Shown: positions 1 to 12,234 of the stretch, one piece after another
How positions within the stretch are numbered: the first letter of the stretch is position 1
Layout: every line of letters begins with the position of its first letter
Source: Sweltsa coloradensis
Lineage: Eukaryota; Arthropoda; Insecta; Plecoptera; Chloroperlidae
Assembly (NCBI GenBank): GCA_024449915.1
Contig: JAMZAV010000106.1
Span: 372,001-436,000 of the forward strand
DNA: 64,000 nucleotides
Reading direction: 5' to 3'
Made by a program: the position numbers and the translations under genes
Notes under the pieces: generated by a model
Told to the model about the DNA's origin: nothing
Database searches by the model: none
Seen by the model: the letters and a program-made list of their open reading frames with translations, nothing else

Positions 1-50
1 CAAGACCTCCCGAATGAGTCTCCCGTTTTACTCTCGAACCAATATTTCAC
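1..50 (-). repeat. Truncated tRNA-derived SINE head
   Basis: The first 50 bases resemble the head of the SINE copies near 17.4, 18.0 and 33.9 kb: a 'gacctcccgaat.agtc' block followed by 'ctcgaaccaat', as in the copy at 18,025-18,070. The B box and the body would lie beyond the window edge, so the element is cut off. The assignment rests on a short match and is tentative. Confidence 0.35.
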
Positions 51-1228
51 AACACAACAATCTGAAGAGGACATGTCCATAACACTATACACTGGCAGAC
101 ATGTTCCACTAAAGGACAGGTGAACTACATTAATCTAATACTTAAACCTGGACTAAATCTATACTGAATAGGAGACCAATTTCCCGAGGTCTTGTATTAG
201 GTTGTATACTTCGATTATCCCAATAAATCACTGTTGTAAACGTCTTCCTTCTCAATAAAGTAGCCGAGCAGTGAGTGCTGTACCCAGGATGTTATTGACA
301 TTTATGTCCTTAACAATAGTAAGGACTTTCTCCGAGTTTACATATTGCCGGGGTATTAGTTATCTAGTAGAGAATAGTCTTACTCGTATAGCAAAAACGT
401 GTCCTTTGTCATATTTCCTTTAAGTACACCAATCCATGTTTTTGTGCTAGTCTCTGATGACCGCCTCTAGATTACATTGCTTTTGCTATTTCGTTCCGAG
501 TCCCTTTGTTTTACTCCTGTTTGGTGATAATCGGTAAGTTTTCCCTCTCTTGTTTCTCTCCGTAGCGAATACACGTCGGTAACTAATAACGATGTTCAAT
601 TTTCCCCGCTCGCAGCGAAGGAAATTCGAAATAACATATCGGTGGGTAAACCACGGCAGCTTTGAAATAAAACGGGTTGTGCGGTCGGTCCACTGTTGGA
701 ATGGCACGGCCCCTTGAATGAATACAAACGTTCCGATTATTTTAGGCAGCCATAAAAGCCGACCCATGGAAAACTGTATTCCGACTCGAAGCGATTGCCT
801 GTCTCGGCGCGTTCCCGAGCCGTACGAGTGAAATATCGACGTCATTTGTCATGTCTCCGGTTTGAATGTTTTGTGCAGACTATAACCCCGCGGAGAATCT
901 GATCGCACTGACCGATCTAGCTATCGATGCGTTTATATTCGGACACCCTAAAGAAGATGGATACACTCTTGTGTGATTCCACTCGGCTTGTAGTTCGATG
1001 TAATGGAGTCGGTTTGTTTTGGCTTTGTTGCAGTATACGGCTCGTTGTGTGCGCTTTTTGAAGCGTCGTTTACGCACGTACGTTATTCGATACCGTCCTC
1101 AGATTCTATCCCGAAAACTTAGACTTGGATGTATTGAATGTAATTCCCATGCAACGCATATCTTACAATGTAGCGCAACCCCCACAAAAACTGTAGCCAA
1201 AAGAAATCACTTCAACGCCTCTTAAAAG
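51..1228. other. Unique sequence, no gene recognised
   Basis: No tRNA, repeat family or recognisable protein was found here. A 119-codon frame on the minus strand (486-845) is rich in Arg, Ser and aromatic residues and has no motif I know. A chance frame of that length is plausible in a GC-richer patch. Confidence 0.5.
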
Positions 1229-1565
1229 TAGTTGTGTGCAAGAACCCGAAATTTCGTGTCGGGTATGTGGGGGCCGACACGAGTGTCAACATAAGGTACC
1301 CGATTTTCGTGTAACAAAAATATTTTTTTAGATGGTGGAGGTGCCGGTCCAGACAATTATTATTTTTTAGCTTGTGTTATGCAAATGTCTCTTTATTAAA
1401 AATACGGACAATATAACTTGAATCGTAAAAAAAACATTTTGTAAGATTCTTGACAAGTAAAATTCAATATCCATTTTTACATGCAGTATTATTATGGCCG
1501 TTTTTAGTCAACTCGACCTGACTGTCATAACCTCTACCCGCACTTACAGTACTTAGTAGTACTTA
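1229..1565 (+). repeat. Dispersed repeat family A, copy 1
   Basis: This copy aligns by eye with 60,010-60,410 (same strand) and with 5,600-5,960 (opposite strand). Shared blocks in order are: a 'gtgtgcaag' start; short palindromic pieces built on ACCCGAAATTTCGGGT; 'ggtacccgatttcg.gtaac'; the core TGGTGGAGGTGCCGGTCC at 1333-1350; then a weaker right half with 'attctt.acaagtaaaat', 'gcagtattattat' and a block around CGACCTGACTGT. No coding frame is preserved. It behaves like a non-autonomous transposable element, but I saw no clear terminal repeat or target-site duplication, so the class is unknown. Confidence 0.7.
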
Positions 1566-3837
1566 CGAGACGATTGTAGTAAATTAAGTGATAATATTTT
1601 GTGGAGATGCCTCACATATATTTTAGTTGTTGAAAACAATCATTGTTGCACAATACTCGATACCGAGATATTTATTTGGATTGTGGTGTACTTTTTTACC
1701 CCCTCCACCCACCCCCGATTAGGAAAGCTTTGTTACACCTGAAATCCGCCACAGGGTGTAGAAAAAAAATTCTATAAATGTATTTCAATGAAGATGAAGA
1801 CACTTGCGAACACGTAGAAAAGACAGTCCAGAGTATGAGATTTATCAGCTGCTGCATAAATAAATAATATTGCGGAATATAAAATAATAAAAAGCTATCT
1901 CGAATCTATTCAATGCCTCGAAACTTAATGCTGGCGATAACCTTATGTGTCGGTTGATTCCTTCTCTTATTGCCTACTTTGTACACTCCTTGAAAAGTTG
2001 TCTAACGACGTTTTGTATTTACGAAAAGTAGAAGTTTTATGGAGTTGTTGGCTTATTCGGAAGTTAACGAGCTCTGCTTTATTTTCCGCGTGACTGCGTG
2101 AAAAATAGCTGCGCGAAACTTTCCGAGATAGGCCTACTTACATTTCGTTTCTCGGTATTCAGATGAGTTGTAGAGGGCAATTGAGCACTCTGGTTGGTCG
2201 TAAACAATTCTGAATATTCGGGCCTGTGTTGCGCAAATCACATCTGGAGTAGAAGTTTACTTCATATGGGCTTTGTTTTCTACATCGCATTAGACTCATC
2301 TGTCGTCTCGATTAACCGTGGGATTTAATATCAATGGGTAGAGGTGCGTGTATTTAGTATTCAGAATTTCAATTTTATATCGCTTTCATTTTTATTTAAC
2401 ATCCCAACCTTTAGAAAAAAAAACTTGTGTACGATATTTTTTACATTTTTATTTTATAATTTGTTCAGAAAGGTCAATTTAAAATTAACTTGATTGAAAA
2501 TTACGTTTTAAAAGCAAAAATGCCGTGTTCAATTGTGGTTAAAATAGAAATAAAGAAACAAAGGTATATGTCGCGTTTTCAAAAATAATCTTGAACAAAC
2601 GGTAGTGTTCTAACTTAACGTTGATTGATGAATGTCAAGTTGAGCTGAGAATTCTTTTGATTATTGCGAAATCTGATACAATTCATACTAAGTTCCATAC
2701 GCTGGGCTATCGCTTTGAAAGTTTACCCCCACCCTTTTCCCCCCCCCCCCCCCACAGTTCTCACGCCCAGCTATTCTAGGTCCCACAGCCATCACAGTTT
2801 ACTTCCGCATTGTTTCCCCAACCCCATTCCCTTCAGTTCCATCACCACACCGCTCGAATTGGACGGTCTGCCGCCAACGTTTGAACCACACAAAATTCCT
2901 GATTAAGTCCTATTTTGTTTTGTTTGAACTAATTGTCGTACTCTGCAATAATAACGGTTAGAATATAATCAGTAACAATTTTAGTCATTGTTATGGTATC
3001 AATACTAATTAATGTAAATTATTCTTTATTGATAATATACACTACTGATTATAATGTTATATTTTTTGTTATTATTATTTAGTTCTAACGAAACTACGTA
3101 AAATAAAATCAATATAAATGTAATCTTATTTTGAATCTACCCACTCAGTCACAGAACTAAATGACAAAATAAATGTTGCTTTTTTAATATCGAACATGTT
3201 ACTAACTTGCTATTAGCAACACAATTATTTGTTTGTTTTTTGCTTACGTTTAAGCGAAATACTTCCTAATAACATGTCGATTTCATGAATGATTGCGTTT
3301 TATCTCTATATTTAGAAGTTCTAAAAGTTGGTCCGTGGGTTTTTCTATTGTAAACCGTGGGCCTGCGGGTAGCTATACCTTATGTGGGGGAGCGGGAAGC
3401 TGAAACTGTTTGGCTTCAGGAATAACCGATACTGGATATCGAGTTGTTTTAACTTTTTTCGTTGTTTGAGGAACGAGCTGAGAGCGATTGAAACTCGATT
3501 TGAACAACTGTTGTAACATCGCGATATTGATGGAAGCGTCGCGTCCGTGAGTGACTTATTGCTAGCAGAGGTGCCGCACTGAACTGTGGATTTATTTGAA
3601 GACACACCCATACTCTGTGAACCGGGAGGTACATAAACTTTATTTTTATTTTTGTGCGCTTCTTTGTTGTTGTGGATGACAGTGTTCATATTATTTTTCA
3701 ATATATTTTAAAGTTATATTTTTCTCGGTGAGACTTAAATTTCCCCGTCTTTGTATAATTATTTTTTGTTTTATTTTAAGGGGTTGGATAACATTTGCCA
3801 CTCATAGAAGATCGTTTTTCTATTTTTCGTGTATTTT
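1566..3837. other. AT-rich unique sequence with a poly-C tract
   Basis: No gene was recognised. A run of 15 C lies at 2739-2753. The word 'tagaggtgcgtgtat' near 2340 recurs near 10,095 with partly similar flanks, which suggests another low-copy dispersed repeat. The 118-codon minus-strand frame at 3345-3701 is Ser/Asn/Lys-rich and not recognisable. Confidence 0.5.
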
Positions 3838-3854
3838 TGGTGGAGGTGCCGGGT
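3838..3854 (+). repeat. Solo tRNA-Ala-CCA-complementary word
   Basis: The 17-mer TGGTGGAGGTGCCGGGT occurs here outside any visible family A copy; the flanks do not match copies at 1.2 or 60 kb. It is the reverse complement of a tRNA-Ala 3' end carrying CCA. See the first finding for interpretation. Confidence 0.75.
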
Positions 3855-5599
3855 TTTGGTGCTTACAATTTTTCTTTTTTCAGTTTCCAGTGTTTTGTGA
3901 TTGATTGTATCGACCTAATAGATTAATGAAAAATGCTGCTTATTTTTTTTTAACTTTAAACTATTTTAAAATTTATAAATGGGTACGCTCACAGGTAGGT
4001 CTACATCAAATTAGATTGTGCAATTATAATAATTTCTCGTTGCCATGGCGATTACATTGCCATCATGTATACGCGTGGTAACTTGGTAAGTCATCATTAA
4101 AAGTTTTAAGTTGCGAGAAACGAACCGTGGACCTTTAATACAGACAGGAACCAACCATCACACTATAGAAACAGGTTTCTTGTTGTATTAGAGTCAACCC
4201 AGCATGAATATATTGCTCGAAAGGAGGAAGTTTCTTCAATGTATACATGACCTCCTTCGCTGGCCTACCCTATGTTCTCGCTGGTTATTTCAACTATAAG
4301 TCGAAGTGTCGGCGTGTCGGCCCCAAGTGGCTATCACTTCCTCTCGATCTTCGCGTACCCTCGGAGGTTGTTGGGTACTCTCGGGTCCATCTCACTGTCG
4401 AAGACGCTAAACAAGTTCTGACGAACGTTTATACCCATAGGAGGAAGGGTGGCTTCCATTGACGAGCATATTGCCTTACTTGATGGACAGGGTACAGTGA
4501 ACCAAAACGTAATTTATTAATTTTGTTTTGGTGATTAGGATACATTTAAAGAATCAATTGTTTAACATATTTTGCTTTTGATTGATTGGATATTGCTTTA
4601 CGTCTCATATTTATGCAATTTGGCTTATCGAGACGAAGGAAGGAACGTAAGGGATGACGCGGGGGTACAAGGGGTGGACAGGCCTGTGCTGGTCAGAACC
4701 AGCCACAAGCATATGGGGAGGGTCATCATCCGTCCGTGTTGTCTTTGTCGTCGCCGTCGGGGAGGTAGTCAAAGGGAAGGGGTTCCCCGACGACGACCCA
4801 GAGCTCGCCATTAGTTTCAGGGAGTGAAACTCCCCTACTCACGGGCCAAACCGCGAGAAGGTGTCGAGTTGGAATTTGAATTTGATAAACCCTTATAAAT
4901 ACGGACATTTATATAACTGACACTATCTTCAAAAATTCTAAATTGTATTTCTAAAATATCTGTAGTCTATGATCTAGTAACGACGTCTTAGTGTCGATCC
5001 CAAGTTTGGACATTAATATTGTCGAATGAGATATGAACGAGAAACGAAGCATGTTAACTACATTTTTCTAGTTGCCTGTTTTGAATTGAAACTTTTCACG
5101 GTATACGCATCACGTGAGCTAGTTTCATGTATAAATGTATCATTAAGAGTTGTTTAGAATATTTCCAAAAGGAAGAGGAGGCGCCGTTGTGATGATGCTG
5201 GTCAGGGGTTATTTTGTTCTAGACTTGGTAATTCTTTAAGAGTGTTTTATTGTACCTGAATTATTTAAAACCTTTTAGTTTAGTAATGCAATTACACCAG
5301 TCATTTCAAAACCATCTAAAATTAAGAAATTGTAACGTTTTCAGATTGTCAATTATATTATAAATTAGATTGTTGCAATCGCTGTTACTTCTCATAATTG
5401 TGAGATTGAATTGTACTTGTTTTGTTTAATGACATGATTGGATTTGCGCCAATGGAAATTTGTTACTGATTTTATTTGGACTTTACTTTCTGTATTTTAA
5501 CAACGATTGAAGGGGACATGCAATTGAAACACCAGGTATGAGAACAAACACGTAAACTGTAGTGAAATATCTTAACTGTTCAACGCTTAGCCTACCACG
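3855..5599. other. Unique sequence, no gene recognised
   Basis: The stretch contains a GTTGCCATGGCGAT word at about 4039, close to the X-boxes of family B, and a GC-richer patch at 4620-4860. Overlapping 60-80-codon frames occur on both strands of that patch. Their existence on both strands argues for composition rather than coding. Confidence 0.5.
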
Positions 5600-5960
5600 T
5601 CTTTATGTAAAAACTCGCATATGTACAATCAGAGGTACAAGACAGCGGTTAGAGGTTTTGACAGTCAGGTCGGGTCTGGAAGAACCGGACATTAAAATAC
5701 GACATGTAAAAATGGTTATTGAATTTTATTTTTCTCGAATATTACATTATGATTTTCTCACGATTCATTTTCTATTGTCTGTATTTTTATTCAATTTCCA
5801 TTTGCAAATACGCTAAAAATTAATATTGTCTGGACCGGCACCTCCACCATCTCCCAAAAATATGTTTTGTTTCGCGAAATTCTGGGTCCTTATGTTGACT
5901 TCGACCCCCAAAGTATTCGACCAGAAAGTTCTGGTACTCGCACACCCCTAATCAGAGATT
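5600..5960 (-). repeat. Dispersed repeat family A, copy 2
   Basis: This is the reverse complement of the family A layout. The core GGACCGGCACCTCCACCA lies at 5832-5849. The 'gttttgacagtcaggtcggg' block at about 5655 matches the right half of copies 1 and 5. The left end near 5950 reads, in reverse complement, 'taggggtgtgcgagtacc', matching the start of the copy at 60.0 kb. An AT-rich stretch between core and right half has diverged. Confidence 0.65.
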
Positions 5961-6044
5961 CAACCATCTTGAGCCCCCCCCCTGCTAACTTCTTGAGACA
6001 CTAAACTGCATATTATGTTAGGCTTGGTTTACATTGACGATCAA

Positions 6045-6215
6045 ATGGTTTCTCTCCACTTTCTTTACGGTAAGATGTTCCTCAATGCATTGTAAATATA
6101 CTGGTGCCAAGACTTATAATATAATGTATCGTGATGTGATTGCAGCGTGAATGTGCGACAACACATTTACAATGCATTGAATGATTTCTTCTTGAAGCGA
6201 AAGTGAATCGAAATG
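6045..6215. mobile_element. Candidate foldback / MITE-like element
   Basis: An exact 16-bp inverted repeat, TCAATGCATTGTAAAT at 6082-6097 and its complement at 6165-6180, sits in a weaker inverted repeat reaching out to a shared 'cactttc' block on each side. The loop is 67 bp. The structure fits a short non-autonomous DNA transposon, but no target-site duplication was clear, so the outer limits are approximate. Confidence 0.4.
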
Positions 6216-6330
6216 TTATTTTAAAAATTGCTGTCTTATTATACATTGTTGTTATATTGTTATTTCAAACTTAGCACAAAAACATTTATTTATTTTGTGT
6301 GCATTTATGTACTTAATTTTATTTTGTTTT

Positions 6331-6369
6331 TGTCAAATCAGTTTTTATGACTGAAAGTATAGACATTAT
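6331..6369 (-). repeat. Degenerate family C fragment
   Basis: Read in reverse complement, this matches the family C start 'gtctat.ctattcagt.ataaaaactgattt' with several changes. It is followed by a short (AAAT)n tract, as in other copies. It is short and old, so confidence is low. Confidence 0.35.
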
Positions 6370-9300
6370 ACAAAAATAAAATAAATAAATAAATCAACTT
6401 TTTCTCAATGTTTGGTAAAGCAAACCACGCTTAGTCATACACAAGTAGGTATAATTTTAAATTTACAATAATAATCAGTAATATTTATGGTTTTGGTCTG
6501 ATGAACCAAATCGGAAATCATGATTTTGTTAACAGATTGAAAGATAAGTTTCGTGTACAAATCCCGTAGTTTCCATGATACCTATGCAAAGTTTCGTACG
6601 TGTGTGATGTCAGTTAGCCGTGCGGACAGGAATTTGTCTAAAACGTTTGTCTGGCATTCACACCTAGAGAACAATAGCTTCGTTGTGAACGTGAACATTG
6701 CAAATATTTCATTAGTGCGTGGTCGTCCTTCACGCGTAGTGCGTGCTGGTAGTGCGTGTGCACGTTGCAAGGTGTCCCTTACAGAGAACACGGGTGTATA
6801 CTCTACCCACTCCGCTATGAATACGGTTAATAGGTAATGAATAACAGCTGATGCCAGAATAAGCGCACGATACGGCGGCTTAGTGCATACTTACTTTTAT
6901 AGACCTTCCGAGAGAATTCCTTACTTTAAAAATATGATGCCATTAATTTGTTTTCGCGAGGGCCCCCGTGCTTGACGTAAAGAACTCGGCATAATTTATG
7001 AAATCCAAGAATGAAAATCATCTCTTTTCTTTACTCGTCGACGATTTAAAAAATCCAACTAAACACAATTCAAGCCGTGAAGTCTTGTTGTCGGGATTTA
7101 TATATTGTGATTACAACGTCTATAAATTGGAGTTGCCCCGTGCGGCGTCCCGTGTCCCTGGCAAGGGCCTCGCTCGCTCGCCAGCAATCACATTAGTCCC
7201 GGAGACCATTATCCAGCATGCAGCAGTGGATGGGAGAGCGACTGAGCCGTCTATTGCTTTCTTTATCTGTGAACTTTCGGTGTTGCTCGTTAGAGGGCTA
7301 TGTCCTAAATAATTGCGCGGCATGTCCCCAGCGCCCATGACAGAGGCACTTTGTCGCCCGTCGACGTAGCGCCGTCTTAATCCTTATTCAATTTACTACC
7401 GCCCCCTCCCCCCACCCCTCCTCCCCTCCCCACCCCTCCCGTCTGTATACTCAGTTTTTGTGCCCTCGCCTTCTGTTGTACACGAAGCTATTGTCGGGCC
7501 TGCTTGATTCCTAGTCGGTGGTATTAGCTAATGAGATTTATGCACGCACTCGTGCGAAGTTTGGGCTTGTAGAATGGAAGATCTCGAGCCCAATTCATTA
7601 GAGTCAACTCGGTGAATCACATAATTAACCAGGCTTAAAGGAAATGCCAAGATTTTTTTCCTCCCCAACTCGTCAGGAGTATTTATTGAAGTCTAATAAA
7701 GCAACATTGAAAGTTGTCTTTTCGTACTCTTCTGGCGGAAAGCCATTTCTTTCTTTCCTCAAACTTGCATGTCGACTGTCGGCTGACGCGAAGGAGCCAG
7801 GGAATCGGGAGCTGCAATAATAGGCCGCGTCAGTCACAGTCTTTCAGCAAACATATCAAAATACATATCTGTAGACTTGTGGATATATAAATCGTTCAGG
7901 ATGTATCCATGCTATCTACAACTGAATCGTACTATCGTTATTACATTTGTTAATTATAATTTTCTCTTTGATTAGGAAAATAATTTCGATAGCTTTGTGA
8001 GCACAGTAGTTGCAACAGCATTAAGATAGAACATCACATGAAGCCGAGGCCTTCGTTAATCTAAATCAGGCCTGACTCTGTTTCTGCTGTGACGTCACGG
8101 ATGTTGCGAGGTTGTATCTTGTCTAACTCCCCTCACCTCGCACGTTCTCGTCTAGCCCCCCCCCCTTCCCCCTCATTGATTTGATTGTATATAATTGTAA
8201 TTAACCTGTCTCATACCCCCGTCCCTCCCCCTATTCGTACCGTTACGATAGTTCTAGAGTCAGTCCTGTTTATTACAATACATACATATAGACAATATGT
8301 AGCGAATGGCATATACCCAAATAGTGTAGGTTAAGATTGGTACCAGATCTTACGCTGGAGTTGTTAACTATGACCCTGATTGTGATGATAACACCGTCTT
8401 CAACATATTTTAGACCTACCTCATGGATGCTTGGTGGGGCACAGTAACTAATATTGAAGGCATACTAAAGCGGGAATATACAGGGCTCTATGTAAAGTAC
8501 AGCGGAAATATCATTTGCATTCTCATATTATTAACAATGGTAAGATATATACTACAAAGGTTCTGTTTGGACGTCACGCAAACCCACAGTTGGCGAGCTG
8601 GCGGATATGAAGGTAACAAACAACTATTTGTTAAGGGTGCGCAGCATTGTTGGCATCGGCTCGCGGCAGTGACTCGACGGTTTAATGGCTAGACGTCTGA
8701 TGATGGTAAGATCAGCATTTATAAACATCAATACTACTTTCAGACAGTGCTTTAAACACATCCTGGATGCACTAACAACTGATGTTAGTTACAGATAAAA
8801 CATTGCACCTGAAGGCTCATTCACAAAGGCTACAGAGGGCCACACTTGCCCTGCATTAGCCTTCCTGCCCTATGGGCAGGTAAAATTCAATAAAATAAAA
8901 CCACTTTAAGTTTTAAATAATGTATTGTGCTTTAAGTACGTAAAAATGAATTTGGTGTTGACAATATACTATTGTCCTGCCTGTGTATCAATGCACTAAC
9001 AAAAGTAAAAGCTTCATTTATTGCCCCAATGATTAACCGTTCATTCTACCCAAACTTGTATAAAGTTAATACATTTAACATCTAGACTAAATATGATTTC
9101 TACAATGATATCACTACTAGATGTATTTTGTAGGTGTGTGTTTAGGTAAGTAAGTTATTGAATAGTTCTCTAGTATACACCCTGCATCTGCTCCTGGCCC
9201 CTCGTCTTCACACCCATTGATAGCGAACCAGCTCGGTTCTGTTACCCTGCCTTCGTCTACACGGAAGAGGCATGCCTTACACCTCTCCGGAGATCGCCTT

Positions 9301-10459
9301 GAATTGCTCATAGTAAAAACAAAGTCGAGTTTGGGAATAGTTCCGCCAAGCGACAAACATGCCCGCGTTGTTTGCCGACAGTGCGCGAAATTACGACCTG
9401 TCACCACCATCTCCCTCGCATTCCCCAGCCCCACTTCGGTGCACGCGACGCCATCATCGCTGTTATGCGAATATTCGGCCGGGCGTCATTATACTCTGCG
9501 CTGTTTCCATTACCCGCCGCGTTACGTTCAAATGTCGCGACAAGCGAGTGGCGTGGGTTGACGTTCCGTGCATGCCCGGCAAACTATTTAAATGTGGATT
9601 ATATGTACTCTACCGTGTATGTAGCGGTGATTATCTGTAGTGAGCCATGCAACTTCTAGTGTTTTGTATAATTCGTGTTGACTATTGTATGTTCTGTTGG
9701 TTACCTCTCTAAACTACCCTGCAAGTAATGTTGATTATCTTTACCGTACAAATCGTGTTGACTATAGTGTGCTGGTGTCAAGATTGAACGACGTGTACGT
9801 TTCAAATCCATTGTAATTACGTGCAACCTCAAATTGAAGTAGTACAAGTAAGATTATTCATGACACGTTCATGTTTTGTATGAATGCACGGAATACACTC
9901 AAGCTATACGTCGTTATGCTCCACATAAAGTAGTTCACTGTAAGTTATATATTTGTCATTATGCCCCGCAACCGTTACATTTTTTTGTATCGTCGATTTA
10001 ATTAAACGTATTTTTTTTTTTTTATATATTCGAGGTCTTAGAAAATTACTTCATTCTAAATTTATCTGTTCAATCATTTTTAAGCTGATAAGTAGAGGTG
10101 CGTGTATCTAGAATTTTCAAGTGTCATTTGATAGCATTTTTTGTACCATTTATATTTTGGTCACCTTCAATAGCTTGTGTTCTTCATATTTTTATTTTGA
10201 AATTATGTCATCTAGGTTGAATAAATATCAACTGACTAAAAAACTGCATAAACAAATTACTGATTTTATGGAAAATAAAATAAAGTGGGGCAGGAAAACC
10301 TTAGTTTTAAGTTTTAAAAATAACGCTTTGTAGCTATATTAAGGTACCTCTTACTGATTGATAATCAATGTGTTAAACATATTTCTGTGCGGAAGATGAT
10401 AAATTTACATGACCTTACTCGTATGTCGCTGTAGGAAACGATAATATAACATTCAAGCT
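6370..10459. other. Long unique stretch with GC-richer islands
   Basis: No gene was recognised. Visible items are a pyrimidine-only tract at 7401-7441, a consensus cAMP-response palindrome TGACGTCA at 8090-8097, and a GC-rich patch at 9180-9640 with overlapping 93-114-codon frames on both strands. A near-duplicate 'cgtgttgacta' pair at about 9680 and 9755 hints at a small tandem duplication. A 105-codon minus-strand frame at 9117-9434 has balanced composition but no family motif. Confidence 0.5.
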
Positions 10460-10870
10460 GTAAGATCCTCGATTCTGTTACCCCGAGCGGGAGCGGGGAG
10501 GCATGAACACTTTTGTGTTGTTACTTCCCTGGTAAGTTATGTTGATCTCCCGGCGCGGGTTATATATGCGCGGTGTATCTTACACCCCGCCTCGGAGAGC
10601 GTCTCGTGACTCCCAACTCCCAAGCGACATCATCCGACAGGCTTCGGTAGCCGATACCTTGCAAAGTGATAACCGATATAGTTACCGATATCGGACTAGT
10701 AAGAGCTAGGAGGGGGCGGAAGAAATCAATGGCCTAGTCTTCTTGCTAGAGGTTCCCTCAGCTACCCCGGTGATTGCTTTGTAGCGCGGGGCGGGCGTAC
10801 CGGATATGCGGGACGTCGTTCAGGGTACTTGAAGCCTCCGTGAAACAATGGTTGGGGGGGGGGGGTCTTT
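10460..10870. other. GC-rich island with TATA-like word and G-run
   Basis: This patch is far richer in G+C than its surroundings. It holds a 'ggttatatatgcgcgg' word near 10,558 that could act as a TATA element, and a run of 12 G at 10,854-10,865. No open frame starts sensibly downstream. Promoter or enhancer function is inference only. Confidence 0.3.
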
Positions 10871-12190
10871 GAGGTTACTTCTTACAGAAATGAAATACAC
10901 CGGTATAGTCTAGAAATAAACTATATTGGTATTCATGATTAGACTATGCGTTTCTTGCATTAATCCAATACAGTTTTTAATTTGATTCCAATTTAGTTGA
11001 ATGTTAAAAATATTATTTATTTATTATTCCATTATGATACAGAGATACATTGATACAGGTTGGTTAGCCAAAGAATTTAATGTAAACAGTTCTACGGATG
11101 CCGCTCCCCACAGAAGTACATCCGTACTTTGAACTTGGGTATACGTAGACCTACTACCTACTTATTAAATTATGTAAGATGTAGTAAGTTATGTAACGAA
11201 TTGTAAGTAATATTTAAAACACTACATAACAGGCGGCCTCTTTAGATTTACTAACTCGTAAGATTTGTATCGTCACTGCGACCTCTGGGATAATATTTTC
11301 TCAGTGGCACTCATAAAATATGTAAGACTACCGCTCTTTTCAGTTGTCACTACTGATCGACATGGAGTCCTTTTAGTTAATCAATATCCCCTGAGGGTTT
11401 TATATTGAGAGTTTTGCTCCAAAATGAAGTAATGCAAAACGAAAAAAGTCGAAAATGAATGTTGAATGAATATATTTCCAATTTTCATGCTTTCTCTATT
11501 GTATTGTGAAAAAGGTATAAATTGTAATTTGTGATTAATTAAGATTAGGTCAAACACGTTTGAGATCTCAAACTTTGGAACTGAATTGCTATGTTGGCTT
11601 TCTTCTTGGCTTCTACAGTGTATATTTTGTATTTATTTGGTTAATATCTACGTTGGTAGGTCGGTTTTTTACCAAACGCATCCAACTTTCTGTGCATCTA
11701 ATCTCTATAATTGTGTTGTCTGCACGGTTTAAATGGAGGAAATAAATAAATTAACCAGTTTTATTATATGACGTAATATGGCAGGAGACACGTGTTCTCT
11801 CTAACGATTCGTGACGTATGTCAGGGGTCGTCTCGTCATCTCTAACTCATGTCTTTCTTTTGCAGGTAAGTCATCTCGCTCACTCCGCATCGTCTTCCGG
11901 TTCCGGTCTAATGGTAAGTGTGCCCCAAAATGGCGGCTGATCCGGGGGATTCCCCCAGGCCGTATGTTGACCGGGTCTGTCAACTTATGCCCGCTCACAC
12001 CACATCTAATTGTTTCTTGGACTCTCTCGCCGCACCCCCTCCTCCAATCCTTAAACTTACGACCATCTCCTCTCTCTCTCTCTTGCCTCCTTTTCGCGCC
12101 ATTAACCGCGACAACACGTAGCTGCTATTATTATAATTCACTAACAAAACACTGAGGGCCTCTCGACAGACCCAGCCCCGGCTAGAACAG
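10871..12190. other. Unique sequence, no gene recognised
   Basis: AT-rich to about 11,780, then a GC-richer patch at 11,800-12,180. Frames of 65-114 codons overlap on both strands of that patch and none is recognisable. Confidence 0.5.
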
Positions 12191-12234
12191 TCCTCTTCTT
12201 CTTCTTCCTCCTCTTCTTCTTCTTGTGAACTTGA
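12191..12234. repeat. Imperfect (TCT/TCC)n microsatellite
   Basis: An uninterrupted run of TCT and TCC triplets on the plus strand. It gives a Glu run in a minus-strand frame (11,995-12,276), which is why that frame is open; I do not treat it as a gene. Confidence 0.8.

Noticed and set aside
9117..9434. 105-codon minus frame with exon-like composition
   Set aside because: No convincing splice acceptor and donor pair, and a plus-strand frame of equal length overlaps it.
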